From Carettochelys insculpta (lineage: Eukaryota; Chordata; Testudines; Carettochelyidae): a stretch of DNA of 64,000 bases. The notes under the pieces were generated by a model. The model was not told the origin of the DNA. It saw nothing but the letters and a program-made list of their open reading frames with translations, and ran no database searches. Below, in pieces: positions 10,227 through 21,104 of the stretch (position 1 is its first letter; every line of letters starts with the position of its first letter). The stretch spans positions 228,263,501 to 228,327,500 of the forward strand of contig NC_134137.1 of the NCBI RefSeq assembly GCF_033958435.1, in the 5' to 3' direction. The translations under genes and the position numbers were made by a program.

Positions 10227-11309
10227 GCCATAGTGTATTAAAGGAGATGCTTACAAGTTCATTGTCCATTGCATGAACTAGGCAGAGTTGCTGCTAACGT
10301 TGCTAACTCCCATGCACTCCAAAGAAGTACTAGGCACTGAATATTTATGTAAGTACATAAGGCTAGTACAGATACATCCCAACATCACACAAGAAAAGAT
10401 AATTTAGCAAAAGAATGAATAGGGATGTTTTGTGTGGAATAACAGGAACAAGGTGCAAGGGGAGGCAACAAATGTGATAACTCCTGGAAGGGAGTAGGTA
10501 AGTTTTTAGTCCCATTGTTTGTCACACTTTATAAATGTTGGGGGATCTCACCTTAATTCTTTGTGGGGCTCAGGGAAGAGCTGAGACTCTCACTGCTCAT
10601 TGAGCTGCTCCTTGACACCGAGCACTCCTGGGTTAATGTACTGGTGCTAGTTGTGCAAGTCCTTAGGACTGGGCCTGCAGGGCAATCAACCCGGTCCTGT
10701 GCCTCTGTCACCCCATTGTGCCTGGGGTCTTTCCCTGTGAATAACATCAAGGTTTGCTAAATGAGCAGGATGCACTTCCTGCTAGTGCTGAGAACACCAG
10801 TGCTCCAGGGACAGACGCACTGAGCCACTGTAACAGTTCAGAAGCCTTGACAGCCTCACAACAACATCCCACCCTTCCACAACAGTATGGTGCCGTGGTG
10901 TGTTTTCCTTCCTGATTTATAGAGAACAACTCTTTGTGCACCATAGGTCTGATGCACACTTGCTAGCCTCTCCCTCAGTTGTCACTTGGCCTGCAGCCAT
11001 ACCAACCAGCTTTTTCAGATTTCACAAGCTGACCAGGGTCAGGCCTGCTCAGTACTTAGCTGGGAGACTTCCAAAAAGTCCTACAGAAAGTGGGGGTGAT
11101 ATTTAACAAATGAGAGCCTCTTCCTTCCAGCCCTGAGCCAGCATTCCTGGGCAGTGCTAAGGCATGCTGAGCGTGTCAGGAGCTGGTATTGCAGCCTGTG
11201 TAGGTACAGCTATATGCTACATGAATACAATGTGAGCTGGTAGATACTTACACAGACACACTCGCTCTCAGGGGTGTCCTCCTGCCTAAATTTCAAATAT
11301 GGTAACCCT
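10227..11309. other. Intergenic sequence, one weak exon candidate
   Basis: No firm gene. A minus-strand frame from about 10741 to 10555 follows a plausible acceptor (TTATTCACAG) and ends in a serine-rich tail (SSSMSSESLSSSLSPTKN) and a stop. No family is recognised and it is not annotated as a gene. The remainder is unassigned. Confidence 0.4.
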
Positions 11310-11515
11310 GTGGGGGAGGGATAGTGCAATGGTTTGAGCATTGGCCTGCTAGCCCCAATGTTGTCAGGTCAATCTTTGAGGAAGCCATTTGGGAATCTGG
11401 GGCAAGTAGATTTAAAAAAAAAATGTCGGGGATGGTGCTTGGTCCTGCAGAGAAGGCAGGGGACTGGATTCAATGACCTCCCAAGGTCCCTTCCAGCTCT
11501 ATGAGATATGTATGT
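11310..11515 (+). mobile_element. tRNA-derived SINE, copy A
   Basis: The head has a pol III A-box-like segment (AGTGCAATGGTTTGAGCATT) and a degraded B box. The tail is the shared block GGTGCTTGGTCCTGCAGAGA followed by AATGACCTCCCAAGGTCCCT and TCCAGCTCTATGAGAT. The same head and tail recur at 24020-24190 and 42735-42905. An A-rich internal expansion is present at 11412-11422. Confidence 0.75.
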
Positions 11516-14189
11516 ATATTCCCATAGTGTCCTTGAGAGTGTAGGTAGAGAGAGAGAGCAACATAGAGAAATCCATTGCTCAGCTGCCTCCCTCACTGTC
11601 TCTAAACAAATGCAATGCAGAAAGCATGTGGACGATAGGAGGGGAAATCTTGGATTATTGCTCTTTTGTTTTTTTGGAGTGGGGTGGGGCACAGAATTTA
11701 CAGAGCAAGAGAGGAGGAGGAGAACGTGCAACCAGAAGAAAGGAACATGGGCATCCAAGCAGGACAGTGTGAGACGGCAGGACAATATTCTTCAGACTGC
11801 AGCTTCTAGAGCTGATTTCAACACCTGGGGACTGGAGGGGAAAAGCTGCCATGGCTGGAGGTGATAAAAAAGAGCCTATTTGGGAATATTTTCTTGGAAT
11901 TCTTGTACCATGGATTAATAAACAGGAATATGTGGCAAATGTAAAAAAGCAACAGAGAGATGCAAGGCATGGTTGTCAGACTGGAACAACATCTTGAAGT
12001 ATGCTTCCTGGGAGACAATGATTGTGATGATGGTGATGTGGACATGTGTGATCAATCTGGACAAACAGGGTTAGTAAACTTATTTTTGCCGCATTCTTAT
12101 GGACTACCTGTTGTGTCTTAGATTATTCTCAGAAAATTGTGTTGTAGGGGAATTGATTACTTATGAATTTCAAAATGTTTGGGTTCAAAATGTAAGCTAT
12201 ATATTAGTTTGTTGTGGGAATAGAATATTTATCAGTTACACTTTTACACTTAGTGCTGGGCTTCTCAATTTATTTATTTTATTGCTCAATATAATCAAAC
12301 ATCTTAGGTGACAATTTCCTGTTTAAAAGTAAAGTTTTATTAAGCATTTATGAATTTTGACATTTAAAATGTTTTTCAAGTTGTTTGTTCTGTTTCTACA
12401 GATAAGCATTTAAATAGATTTAGATCATCTTTATAGATTGATCATGATTTTCTCTACAAAACTGCATGTAGAATACATTACTTAAACAGTGACACAAACA
12501 TTTGTAATTGGAGAAATGTTTCATTTTTCAATCTCGTTTTTAAAGCCATGCACTTTTAATATTGGGGGTTTTAAAAAGTAAGTGAGCGTGACTTTTTTTT
12601 TCAACCATTTTGTTTCAGGATCCATCATCCACGTTTGCACTTTCAGAGGTATCTGCTGGTACAGTGCTGCAATTAAACATATATCAGAGAGTATGGCCTG
12701 TGTGTATATTTGATTTTGATTTTTGGCTTTGCAAAATAGCTCAGAAGATGGACTCATTACTGAACAAATAAATGAAATCCCTCTTCCTTCCAGCTCCTAA
12801 TCAGCATAGCTCTGACAATTGGAATAAACAGTTGTACTGAGAGACATAGAAAATACACTGCAGTCTGGATTGAGGATTGCTCTCTGCAATACACTGATTT
12901 GCCACAGATTTGCTCAGTTTTCCCAGTGCTGATAGAGGAAATATAGAGGCTCTCCAAAGCCATTTACATCCCTTCCTTCTAATAACACGCAGCTCTGAAG
13001 TGTTGGAAAACTAACTCATTTCACTGGAAATGAGTTTCCATCGTGGCTGTAACTAAATATAGCACACTGGTGTTCAGGAGCATGAATAAACCATCTTAAT
13101 ATGTTTGTATCTATGACTGGTGTGGCATTCATACTTCCCACGCAACAACTCAAAATATAGCAACACTACAAACAGCCCACAAGCCTGACATGGAGCCAAT
13201 GGCAAAGAAGTCCCCCTGCCAAAGCTGAACAAATGTCTGCAAGAGGAGTACAGCAGGACAACCAGGAGGGGCAAGGGAGCCCAGACCTTCCCTAGTGAAA
13301 TGAACACAGAATAATTCTCTTCCTCCTTTATGTCCAAAAGCAGATAAAGACTATACAGTACCTCCAGACAACAACCCGACCCGGGGAAGCTCTGGGACGG
13401 GTTCAGCTAGGCAAAGAGTAGGGTGTGTAACAATACAGCGCGGTAGTCAGTGCAGCCTCTTTGCCTTTGAGACACGTTCTTCTACCTTCCAGTTACTCTG
13501 CTTAGATAGCTGAACTCAGGTAAGGAGTGGTGACTCCGGGTGGGGAAAACTAAGGTATGAGGAAGCCAACAGGATATGCACAGGTGTCCCATCAGACACA
13601 ATCACAGCAGCAAGGCACAGATTTTTCAATGTTATAGAACAGCAGCCTTGCCCCCTATGTTAAGGCTGCCTAATTTGTCCCCTTTCCAGCTTGGTTTTTT
13701 AAAGCAATTCTTAGATCCTCCCAAAATTAGCAGTGGGGATGTGAAAATTGGAAGGGAGTTAATCCTAAGATCAGTGAGAGGCCTTTGGCTGGTCCCATGC
13801 AAATACTCTCTGATTAAAACAGACAAAAATCACTGCCGGGGCCTCCATGATAGTAGAATTTGTTAGCAGCTTGCTGTTAAAAATCAACAGACTTTCAGTC
13901 TACGCTAAGCATGCACCTTATCCCCTCGATAATGTTGCACCTGCTCCCCCCATCTCCCTATGGTATGCTGAAGCAGCCACGTGGCCTCATAGGATCCGTC
14001 ACACTGAAGGGTGGTACATGTTCCCTCTCTGACAAACAACTTTTTGTCTCCCGAGATATTCACCCAAGTCTTCCCACTTTGCATCTGGGGACTTAAAAAG
14101 CAACAGCAACATCATCTTCCCCTTACAGCATGCATTCGTTGTTGTTGCCTTCTCCATTTAATGTACCAGGTGCTGCATCAGACCTTTCT
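11516..14189. other. AT-rich intergenic sequence, nothing assigned
   Basis: No ORF here has a recognisable domain, and no splice-bounded conserved exon was seen on either strand. The stretch 12080-12780 is notably AT-rich. Confidence 0.5.
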
Positions 14190-14336
14190 CTGTTAAGCAG
14201 TATAAGGGGCCTACCATAAATCAAATGCTAGTCCCACCCCCTGAACTTTTAGGCCCCTCCCACCTGTCCCCAGAAGTCCCAATACTGGGGTAGTACTTCC
14301 AGAGTCAAGTCACACACATGGTTGAAAGCAAATGGT

Positions 14337-14790
14337 GTCATGTGACCACTCTAAGAACTCCTCCCACCATCTTCTACTAATTGGAAGTGGGTTTGCCCAC
14401 ATAGCGCCACCCCAAGATCAGATTTGAGTAAAGTGGAGACTTCTGTGGCAGGTTGACCCACCCAGAAGTGGGTCACATGATCTCTCTAAGAACTTCTCCC
14501 ACCACCCTCTACCCATTGGGAGGGGTTGTGCCCCAAAAGAACCACTATGAGATCTGATTTCACCAATGACGGGCAGTTCTGTGGCAGGATGACCCACCTG
14601 GAAGTGGGTCATGTGACCCCTCTAAGACCTCCTTCTCCCAACACCCTCTGCCCATCAGGAGGGGTATAACCTCCACAGGACCTCCCTGGGAGCAGGTTGG
14701 ACCAAAGGGGTTAGGTTCTGGGGTGGGGTGACCTCCCCATAAAAGGGTCTTGTGACCATCTCTAAGAGCCCCCCACTACCAGCCTCTACA
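14337..14790 (+). repeat. Tandem array of ~135-bp units
   Basis: Four consecutive units share the order CATGTGACC / TCTAAGAACTTCTCCCACCA / CCTCTACCCATTGGGAGGGG / ATCTGATTT / TTCTGTGGCAGG-TGACCCAC. The units drift from each other, with about 135-bp spacing. About three such units lie in the inverted copy at 28380-28690. Confidence 0.75.
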
Positions 14791-15921
14791 AATCAGAGTG
14801 TTGCACTTCCCCCGAAGTTACAGCACCACACAAAAGAGGCTATTTTGTTCTAAGAACGTGTTTCAGAACTCATGGAAAAGCTGAGGGGAAACATGGACTC
14901 CTTCTTCAACCCGTCAGAACTTCAGACTTTGTTTTAGCACTGAGGGCCTTTGAACACTACATCAGGGACAGTTCCAAGGAGGAGGCAGTAGCCAAGGGGG
15001 CCCTTTGGCTCAGCCACTGATGGATAGGCTGGAGCCCAACCCCCAAATGCCTCTCTTTGTCCACCCTGATGGAAGAAGGCAACCACGCCTCTCAGGAAGC
15101 CCAGAAAAAAAGGTGAATAGAAGAAGTCAAAGAGGTAAATGAATGATTTGCAAGTGACAGTTGAGGCTGGGGTGTAATAAGGGTTAGGTGCTGACCTGGG
15201 GATGTGTGAATCTAAAAATCAGCAGTGGACAATTACCCACTTCCTTTTTTTTTGACAATCTCTCAACAACTCACCTATGCCTTCCTAGAGGACCCTACAC
15301 TCCAGGACAGCATTGCATCAGGCCAAGAAGAGGAACAAGGCCCACCTTGCTTTTGCTCAACATCAGCACAAATCATTGAAGAGAATGCCAAGGATGGCGG
15401 CTAAGGGGCATTTAGGAAGAGGCATGGCGTGGAACTAGCAGAGCCAATGCCACATTGTTAGCGTAAAAAAGTGATGTGGTCTATCATATGCATTAATTTT
15501 CATGCTCTCCTGAATAACTGCCTTAGGAAAAAGCTTGTTGAAGATTGTAAGGGCTGTGTCACAGAGGCACCATGAGTGTGGGACTTGGACTTGAGAAGGT
15601 ATAAACCTCAAGCTGAGAGCCCTGTGTGCTGAACTGTGTTTGGAAAGCTTCTTGAATACTGTTATTGCCATAGACTATGCTACACAATGTCTGTGCTTAA
15701 CACAAGAACATTTAGCACCAAGGGGGATCTTGGTAAGTGCAATGTAATTCAGTCAAGACCCTCACAGCATTTTAAAGAAAATGACCATATCAGAAGCTGC
15801 TCACTTAGAGTGTGATATTGACCGTCCGAGGCATACAAAAAGTTACAGAACCCTGCTTAGGAAAAAGACCATTTGTCAGATATGTATAAAAGGATTAACA
15901 AAAAACAACAACAAACAAAAA

Positions 15922-16125
15922 AAAAGAACAAGCAGTCCTATAGCACCTTAAAGACTGACAATTTTATTTATTAAGTAAGGAGATTTCCTGGGTATGACCC
16001 ACTTCACTTGTTTTATCCATGAAAGCTCATTGCCTAATAAATGAAATTGTCTTTAAGGTGCTACAGGACTGCTTTTTTTTTTTTTTTTTTGTGAAGCTAC
16101 AGACTAACATGGAAACTATGAGGAT
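15922..16125. mobile_element. Inverted pair of PLE 3' tails
   Basis: The left part, GCAGTCCTATAGCACCTTAA, is mirrored by the right part, TTAAGGTGCTACAGGACTGC, around a centre containing TGACCCACTTCACTTG and CATGAAAGCTCATTGCC. The right half ends with GTGAAGCTACAGACTAACAT. This is the terminal motif of the Penelope-like element at 61325-62985, arranged head to head. Confidence 0.7.
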
Positions 16126-16430
16126 CAAGTTAGAAAATGGTGAGGGGGTTACATATGTGATATAAAACTTGGCAGTTATATATATCGATTTAAAAGCGTT
16201 TTGATGACTGACTGTGTTTCTGTTACAAGGTCTGTGTGGCCTATAAATGAGTAACAGTTTTGGTGGACATCATGCTCCACATGTCCTTGAAATAAAACAA
16301 GAATTAAAAAAAGTTTGTGAGAACCCATTTTGTACTATAAAGGGTCCCATTTTACTGGAAATGCCCTGAAAGGTGTGCGGTAGAAAGTTGGGTGGGGGGG
16401 TAAAACCAAAGTTTGTTTTTTTTAATTAAA

Positions 16431-17104
16431 AAAAACAAAACAAAAAACAAAACAAACCTTCAAGCACTCCATAGCCAGGGCTGTATCAGACATGTCTGTG
16501 TACAACAGAGCTGACTCGTCCGGTTGCCCTCAATGGCTTAACTGCACCTCGCTGAATAGCATGGGGTGCTCTAAGTTGGTGCTTAGGTCTAGCTGGGACC
16601 ATGTACCTCACTGAAGTTAGAGCTAATCAAATTAGTGTTCAGTAATTAAATTTGATGGGCATACACTAAGAGAAGTGGTTGGATGGGTAGGGCTGGATGA
16701 GGTAGGGATGGATGAATATGAAATGAAACCTCAGGAGTTCTCTCTCTTGAGCAGTTAAATATAACCCAGGAGTTTGTAAAACCTTATTGGACAGTTTAAA
16801 TAATACCTCAGGAGCTTACTAAATGCTATGGATCATTCTTTCTAGCAACTCAGGGACATTAGTGTTTAACCCCAAACTAAAATGTTTCCAGGGTCTCCAA
16901 ATTTTCCACCATACTTAAGAACTGCTGTTAAAATTGTGAGCGATTAAAATCCCATAGGTATTTGTAGAATGCTTCCTGTGCTGGTGATACATTTTATTTC
17001 AAAATATGAAAGAAACTTTTTTTAAACAATTCATTGATGTTTGCAAAGGCATTCATTCAAGAGAAGGTTCAGCGATGTTAAGGATTGTTATGTACGTCTC
17101 ACAC
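16431..17104. other. Unassigned sequence
   Basis: An A-rich tail followed by unremarkable sequence. No gene or repeat recognised. Confidence 0.5.
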
Positions 17105-17114
17105 AGAGGCGGAT

Positions 17115-17515
17115 TTAAAAGACTCTGTAGATGAGACTATCAGCCACATCTTCTATGTGGGATGCTATTGAAGAGTCAGACTCAGCGAGGTCTCCTGAAG
17201 GTGGTGAGGAGTATCTGGGGAATCCATCTAGAAAGTCATTTAAATCAGCCTCTGTTTGAGATTCATCACTGCTCCCCAGGTCAGATTCTGTCTCCTCATT
17301 TTCAAGCAAGCCAGTTTGAGAGCCTCCAGTAGGTGGCATCTCTTTTGGGGCTTTTTTTCCTCATTACCTCTTTAGCCTTTCTAAAAAAATTTGCAGCGAT
17401 CCTGGCCTAGAACTTTCTGGCAGCCGTCTGTTTAGCTGATAAATGCTTTCCCCCTCTTTTGTTTACACCTTAGCTGATGGGGACCTTCGAGGGTTCCTCT
17501 TTCCCTGACCAGTCA
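17115..17515 (-). pseudogene. Unidentified coding-like remnant beside the DIRS element
   Basis: The minus strand holds a 74-residue acidic frame at 17339-17115 with Ser-Asp/Glu runs (LGSSDESQTEADLNDFLDG). Just upstream, about 17515-17340, is an arginine/lysine-rich stretch that changes frame and contains stops (MTGQGKRNPRRSPSAK; then RKAKEVMRKKSPKRD in another frame). A basic segment followed by an acidic one suggests a decayed nucleic-acid-binding or structural protein gene. I do not recognise the family. It lies outside the DIRS terminal repeat (17722), so it belongs to the host site or another element. Confidence 0.35.
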
Positions 17516-17721
17516 TGCCTGCTCAGTACCACCCACTAAAAAATTAAAGCCTTTTTCCAAGTTACTCATAAGAGTTTTTGATGTATTTTCTAGTCAACAT
17601 TTCTTCTACAACCCTTCATCTTACATTCTCCCACAGCTCTGCATATAAAGCGTTATATTTTTTCACAATCTTTTCAGAATTAGGAATAGTTGTGCTAAGT
17701 TTAGGGAGGCAGGAGAATAAA

Positions 17722-17929
17722 GAGAAGTTACTCCCCTGTGTAGTAACGATGGTTCTTCGAGATGTGTCCCCGTGGGTGCTCCACAGTAGGTGTCGGGCTC
17801 GCTCTGGCGCCGCAGATCAGAAATTTTTAGCAGTCTCCGTCGGGTCGCACATGCGCCGACGCACGCTGGTGCTTCGCGCGCCTTCACTCACATGCGCGAT
17901 CTGGCCCCCACCAATTCCTTGACCAACCG
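17722..17929. repeat. DIRS left inverted terminal repeat
   Basis: Contains GTGGGTGCTCCACAGTAGGT followed by GTCGGGCTCG and GGCGCCGCAG, mirrored at the right end by ACCTACTGTGGAGCACCCAC. The outermost ~30 bp (GAGAAGTTACTCCCCTGTGT onward) is unique to this end and is recopied in the internal complementary region. Since coding is on the minus strand, this is the element's 3' end. Confidence 0.9.
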
Positions 17930-17988
17930 CCCCGGATGCTTCTGAAAAACACGAAAACAGAGCTCCGAAGTGGGGAGGACGGGAGGGT

Positions 17989-18095
17989 GGTGGAGCACCC
18001 ACGAGGACACATCTCGAAGAACCATCGTTACTACACAGGTGAGTAACTTCTCTTTCTTCTTCAAGTGGTCCCCATGGGTGCTCCACAGTAGGTGA
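17989..18095. repeat. DIRS internal complementary region
   Basis: The first part (17989-18053) reads as the reverse complement of the left terminus, including GAACCATCGTTACTACACAG. The second part (about 18054-18095), TCTTCTTCAAGTGGTCCCCA followed by TGGGTGCTCCACAGTAGGTG, is the reverse complement of the right terminus. The two termini are thus joined in antisense, as in the circle-junction template of DIRS-1-like elements. Confidence 0.88.
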
Positions 18096-18135
18096 CTACC
18101 CAGCAGTGACCCCAATTAAGGAGGTGGGTGTCCGC

Positions 18136-19047
18136 TTATGTGCAGCTTGTCCTTGATAGGACTGCTGTCGATAGGCGTGTATCCTCATCGAACACCCGGT
18201 GCATGGCATAATGCTTGGCAAAGGTGTCGTAAGATGACCAAGTCGCCGCTCTGCAGATGTCTTTTAATGCGATGCCTTTGAAGAAGGCCGTCGACATTGC
18301 CATCACTCTGGTGGCGTGAGCCCTGGGCGGAACTAGCAGAGGGGTCTTACTCAGCTCATAACACAGTCTTATGCAGGATACGATATGATTTGAAATTCTT
18401 TGTGAGGATAGGCCTTCCCCTTTTGACCTGGGTGTGAGAGACACCAGGAGTCTGTCCGTTTTCCGGAAGGGCTTAGTTCTCTCTATGTAAAAGGCCAACG
18501 CCCTCCTTACGTCTAGCAGGTGCAGCTGCACCTCTTTGCTAGAGTTGTGAGGCTTAGGATAAAATGAGGGTAATACTATTGGTTCGTTAATGTGGAACTC
18601 TGAGGAAACCTTTGGAAGAAAAGCCAGGTGTAATCATAAGATCACCGCTTCTTTTGAGAATATTGTGCAGGGTGGTGTTGCCATTTTTGCTGTGAGTTCA
18701 CTCACCCTGCGGGCTGACGTGATGGCGAGAAGAAAGGCTGTTTTCAGGGTAAGTAGCCGGAGGGGTACCGTGGCCAATGGTTCAACGGGTGGTCCCGACA
18801 GCGTGTGGAGGACCAAGTCCAAACTCCATGACAGCGATAGCGGTTTCCGAGGGGGGTACAGGTTTACCAGCCCCTTTAGGAACCGTGTGACCATAGGATG
18901 GGTGAATATGGTTGGTCCTTCCTCTTTATGTTGAAACGCTGATATAGCTGCAAGATGGACCTTTAGAGAGGATAGGGAGAGTCTGTTTTGTTTTAGCTCC
19001 AGCAGGTAGTCTAGAATTGCAGTTATAGGGATGCCCTGAGGAGCCAA
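18136..19047 (-). pseudogene. DIRS tyrosine recombinase (one in-frame stop)
   Basis: The N-terminal half (19047-18637) is a lambda-integrase-type core-binding region, with LTLKTAFLLAITSARRVSEL beginning the catalytic domain (Arg in SARRVSEL). The frame is interrupted by one TGA at 18634-18636 and continues without shift through FHINEPIVLPSFYPKP to the C-terminal half, where RAHATRVMAM carries the His-x-x-Arg box and a downstream Tyr (SSYDTFAKHY) is the likely nucleophile. The recombinase integrates the circular DNA intermediate. The N-terminus overlaps the RT frame by about 120 nt, as in many DIRS elements. An Arg CGA to TGA change is the simplest explanation of the stop. Confidence 0.85.
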
Positions 19048-21049
19048 CTGCTTGGAAGAGCACCAGGAGATGAATCATTTCCACTTCTGCGCGTAAGTCC
19101 TTCTGGTGGAAGTCCTTTGACTGGACTCCAAGACATGTTTCACTCACTGCAAACATGTGCTCTCTAAGATGCTGAGCATGGATTAGCCACGCCTGTAGGT
19201 GGAGTCTTTGAGGATGTGGGTGCACTATGGACCCCTGAGCCTGCGTGAGACGGTCCGGCACTACCAGTAGTGGGAGTGGTGGGCGGCATGACATGCGCAG
19301 AAGCAGAGGAAACCATTGCTGTCGGTCCCAGGTTGGGACTATCAGTATTATGCGTGCTCTCTCTCTTTTGGCTTTCTCTAGAACCTTGTGAATGAGTGAT
19401 GTGGGAGGGAACGCATAGAGTAGAGGGCCCTTCCATGGCACTGTGAATGCGTCCCCCAAGGATCCCTGTCCTATGCCCGCTCTGGAGCAGTACTGAGGGC
19501 ATTGTTTGTTGTTGTAAGTGGCAAACAGATTGATTTGGGGAACCCCCCATTTGTGAAAAACTTGTCGGAGCAGATCGGCACGGATCTGCCACTCGTGCGT
19601 GAGTGCAAATCGCCTGCTTAGCTGGTCCGCCTTCACGTTGTGGACACTGGGTAGGTATGAGGCTTTCAGCGTTATATTGTTGACAATGCACGAGTTCCAC
19701 AACCAGACTGCCTCCGCGCATAGCGCACGGGATCTGGCCCATCCTTGCCGGTTGATATAAAACATGGTGGTGGTGGTGTCAGTATTTATCCTGACTACTT
19801 TGCCGGGCAGGTATTTCCGAAAACGTCTGCACTCATTGAACACTGCTGTGAGTTCTAGTATGTTTATGTGCAATGTCTCTTCTGTGGGGGACCATCGCCC
19901 CTGAGTTACTTTGTTGCCAATGTGCGCTCCCCATCCTATGTGGGATGCATCTGTTGCAAGAAAAATTGTGATTTGTGATTGGTGGAAGGGCACCCCTACT
20001 AGTAAGTTCTTGGGATCTGCCCACCATGCCAGTGACCTGCGCATCTCCGCTGTGGGCGATACTGCCCTGTGGATGGTATGGACTGTTGGTTTGTAAACGC
20101 TCGCCAGCCAATTCTGCAGGCCCCGCATATACAGCCTGGCATTCTGTACCATGAACGTGGTGGTCGCCATGTGCCCCAACAGTTGTACACATGTTAGGAT
20201 TGGCACTGTGGGGCTGTACGTCATCACTTGTACCAGGGATTTGATGGTGCGGAAACGGGCCTCAGGCAGGTATACTCTTGATGTAGTAGAGTCTATGTGT
20301 GCCCCTATGAACTCTATATTCTGTGTAGGCTCGGTCTTTGATTTCGAGAGGTTGATAACTAGGCCCAACGAGGCGAATGTGTTTGTAGTGACGTGTATCA
20401 TGAGTAGGACCTCTACCTTTGAGGCCCCTTTCTGTAGGCAGTCGTCCAGGTATGGAAAAATGAACACACCCTGTCTGTGTAGGTAAGCTGATACTACCGC
20501 CAGTGTTTTGGTGGACACTCTGGGTGCTGAAGAGAGACCGAACGGAAGAACTCTGTATTGGGAGTGCTCCCTGCCTACTGTGAAGCGGAGGAAACGTCTG
20601 TGTGCCGGGTGAATAGTTATATGAAAATACGCGTCCTGCAAGTTGAGGGCTGCAAACCAGCCTCCATCGTCCAATGCCGTAAGTATGGAGGCAATTGTAA
20701 TCATCCTGAAACGCTGTTTGTGCAGATGCCGGTGGAGGGCCTGTAGGTCCAGGATTGGCCTCCAGCCTCCTGTCTTCTTCTCTGTTAGGAAGTACCGTGA
20801 GTAGAACCCTTTCCCTTGGAATTGTTCCGGGACTCTCTCCACTGCGCCTATGAACATGAGATGGTCTACCTCCTGTTTTAACCTTGTCTCGTGGGATGGG
20901 TCCTTGAAGAAGGGCTGGGTGGGCAGTTTCGGTGGAGGTAGTGATTGGAAGGGGATTGTGTAGCCCGTGGCTATAATCTCCAGAACCCATTTGTCTGTGG
21001 TGACGTTTTGCCATTGAGAGTAGAACGGTTTGAGCCGATGATGGAACAT
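18926..21049 (-). CDS. DIRS reverse transcriptase / RNase H polyprotein (intact 707-aa frame)
   Basis: RT landmarks in order: the palm motif ALNLQDAYFHITIHPAHRRF (near residue 135), LPFGLSSAPRV, and the active-site box FPYLDDCL (YLDD, about residue 200). RNase H follows (about residues 365-480) with Asp in LATDASHIGWG, Glu in NILELTAV, Asp in INTDTTTT and Asp in VKADQLSRR. The C-terminal portion (NLFATYNNKQCPQYCS ... LLYAFPPTSLIHKVL) is the conserved DIRS tail where a Dam-like methyltransferase domain is described in the family; I cannot confirm catalytic residues by eye. The enzyme copies element RNA into the circular intermediate. No stop or frameshift interrupts it. Confidence 0.9.
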   Translation of the reverse strand: MFHHRLKPFYSQWQNVTTDKWVLEIIATGYTIPFQSLPPPKLPTQPFFKDPSHETRLKQEVDHLMFIGAVERVPEQFQGKGFYSRYFLTEKKTGGWRPILDLQALHRHLHKQRFRMITIASILTALDDGGWFAALNLQDAYFHITIHPAHRRFLRFTVGREHSQYRVLPFGLSSAPRVSTKTLAVVSAYLHRQGVFIFPYLDDCLQKGASKVEVLLMIHVTTNTFASLGLVINLSKSKTEPTQNIEFIGAHIDSTTSRVYLPEARFRTIKSLVQVMTYSPTVPILTCVQLLGHMATTTFMVQNARLYMRGLQNWLASVYKPTVHTIHRAVSPTAEMRRSLAWWADPKNLLVGVPFHQSQITIFLATDASHIGWGAHIGNKVTQGRWSPTEETLHINILELTAVFNECRRFRKYLPGKVVRINTDTTTTMFYINRQGWARSRALCAEAVWLWNSCIVNNITLKASYLPSVHNVKADQLSRRFALTHEWQIRADLLRQVFHKWGVPQINLFATYNNKQCPQYCSRAGIGQGSLGDAFTVPWKGPLLYAFPPTSLIHKVLEKAKRERARIILIVPTWDRQQWFPLLLRMSCRPPLPLLVVPDRLTQAQGSIVHPHPQRLHLQAWLIHAQHLREHMFAVSETCLGVQSKDFHQKDLRAEVEMIHLLVLFQAVGSSGHPYNCNSRLPAGAKTKQTLPILSKGPSCSYISVST

Positions 21050-21104
21050 GTGGTGGGATTGGCAATGAGGGATGGTGTTGATATTGCAGTCCTCGACATA
21101 CCCG

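Larger units (their letters stand above)
14190..16430 (+). mobile_element. Unclassified ~2.2-kb repeat with ~135-bp tandem units, copy 1
   Basis: The element starts near TGTTAAGCAGTATAAGGGGC and ends in an A/T-rich tail (about 16395-16460). The first third holds four imperfect tandem units, each opening with a GGTCAxxTGAxC...TCTAAGA block, at about 14337, 14471, 14606 and 14744 (spacing 134-138 bp). An inverted relative at 27740-28812 shares the leading edge, the tandem units and the distal unique part, so this is a dispersed family. An ATAAA-type signal lies near 16293. A PLE tail hairpin (15922-16125) is inserted in it. No coding domain is visible; it may be a non-autonomous retroelement or a long terminal repeat. 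Confidence 0.65.

Noticed and set aside
14337..14790. CRISPR-like array because of regularly spaced repeats
   Set aside because: The units are contiguous, diverged ~135-bp tandem repeats without distinct spacers, in a vertebrate genome.
18590..18934. Plus-strand ORFs across the DIRS element (also at 20151, 20945, 21072, 22633, 22656)
   Set aside because: Antisense frames of GAG, RT and YR without domains or start context.
20262..21065. Long ORF on the minus strand overlapping the DIRS RT region (267 codons)
   Set aside because: It is the shifted frame of the RT gene; RT motifs are in the other frame and this one has no domain.
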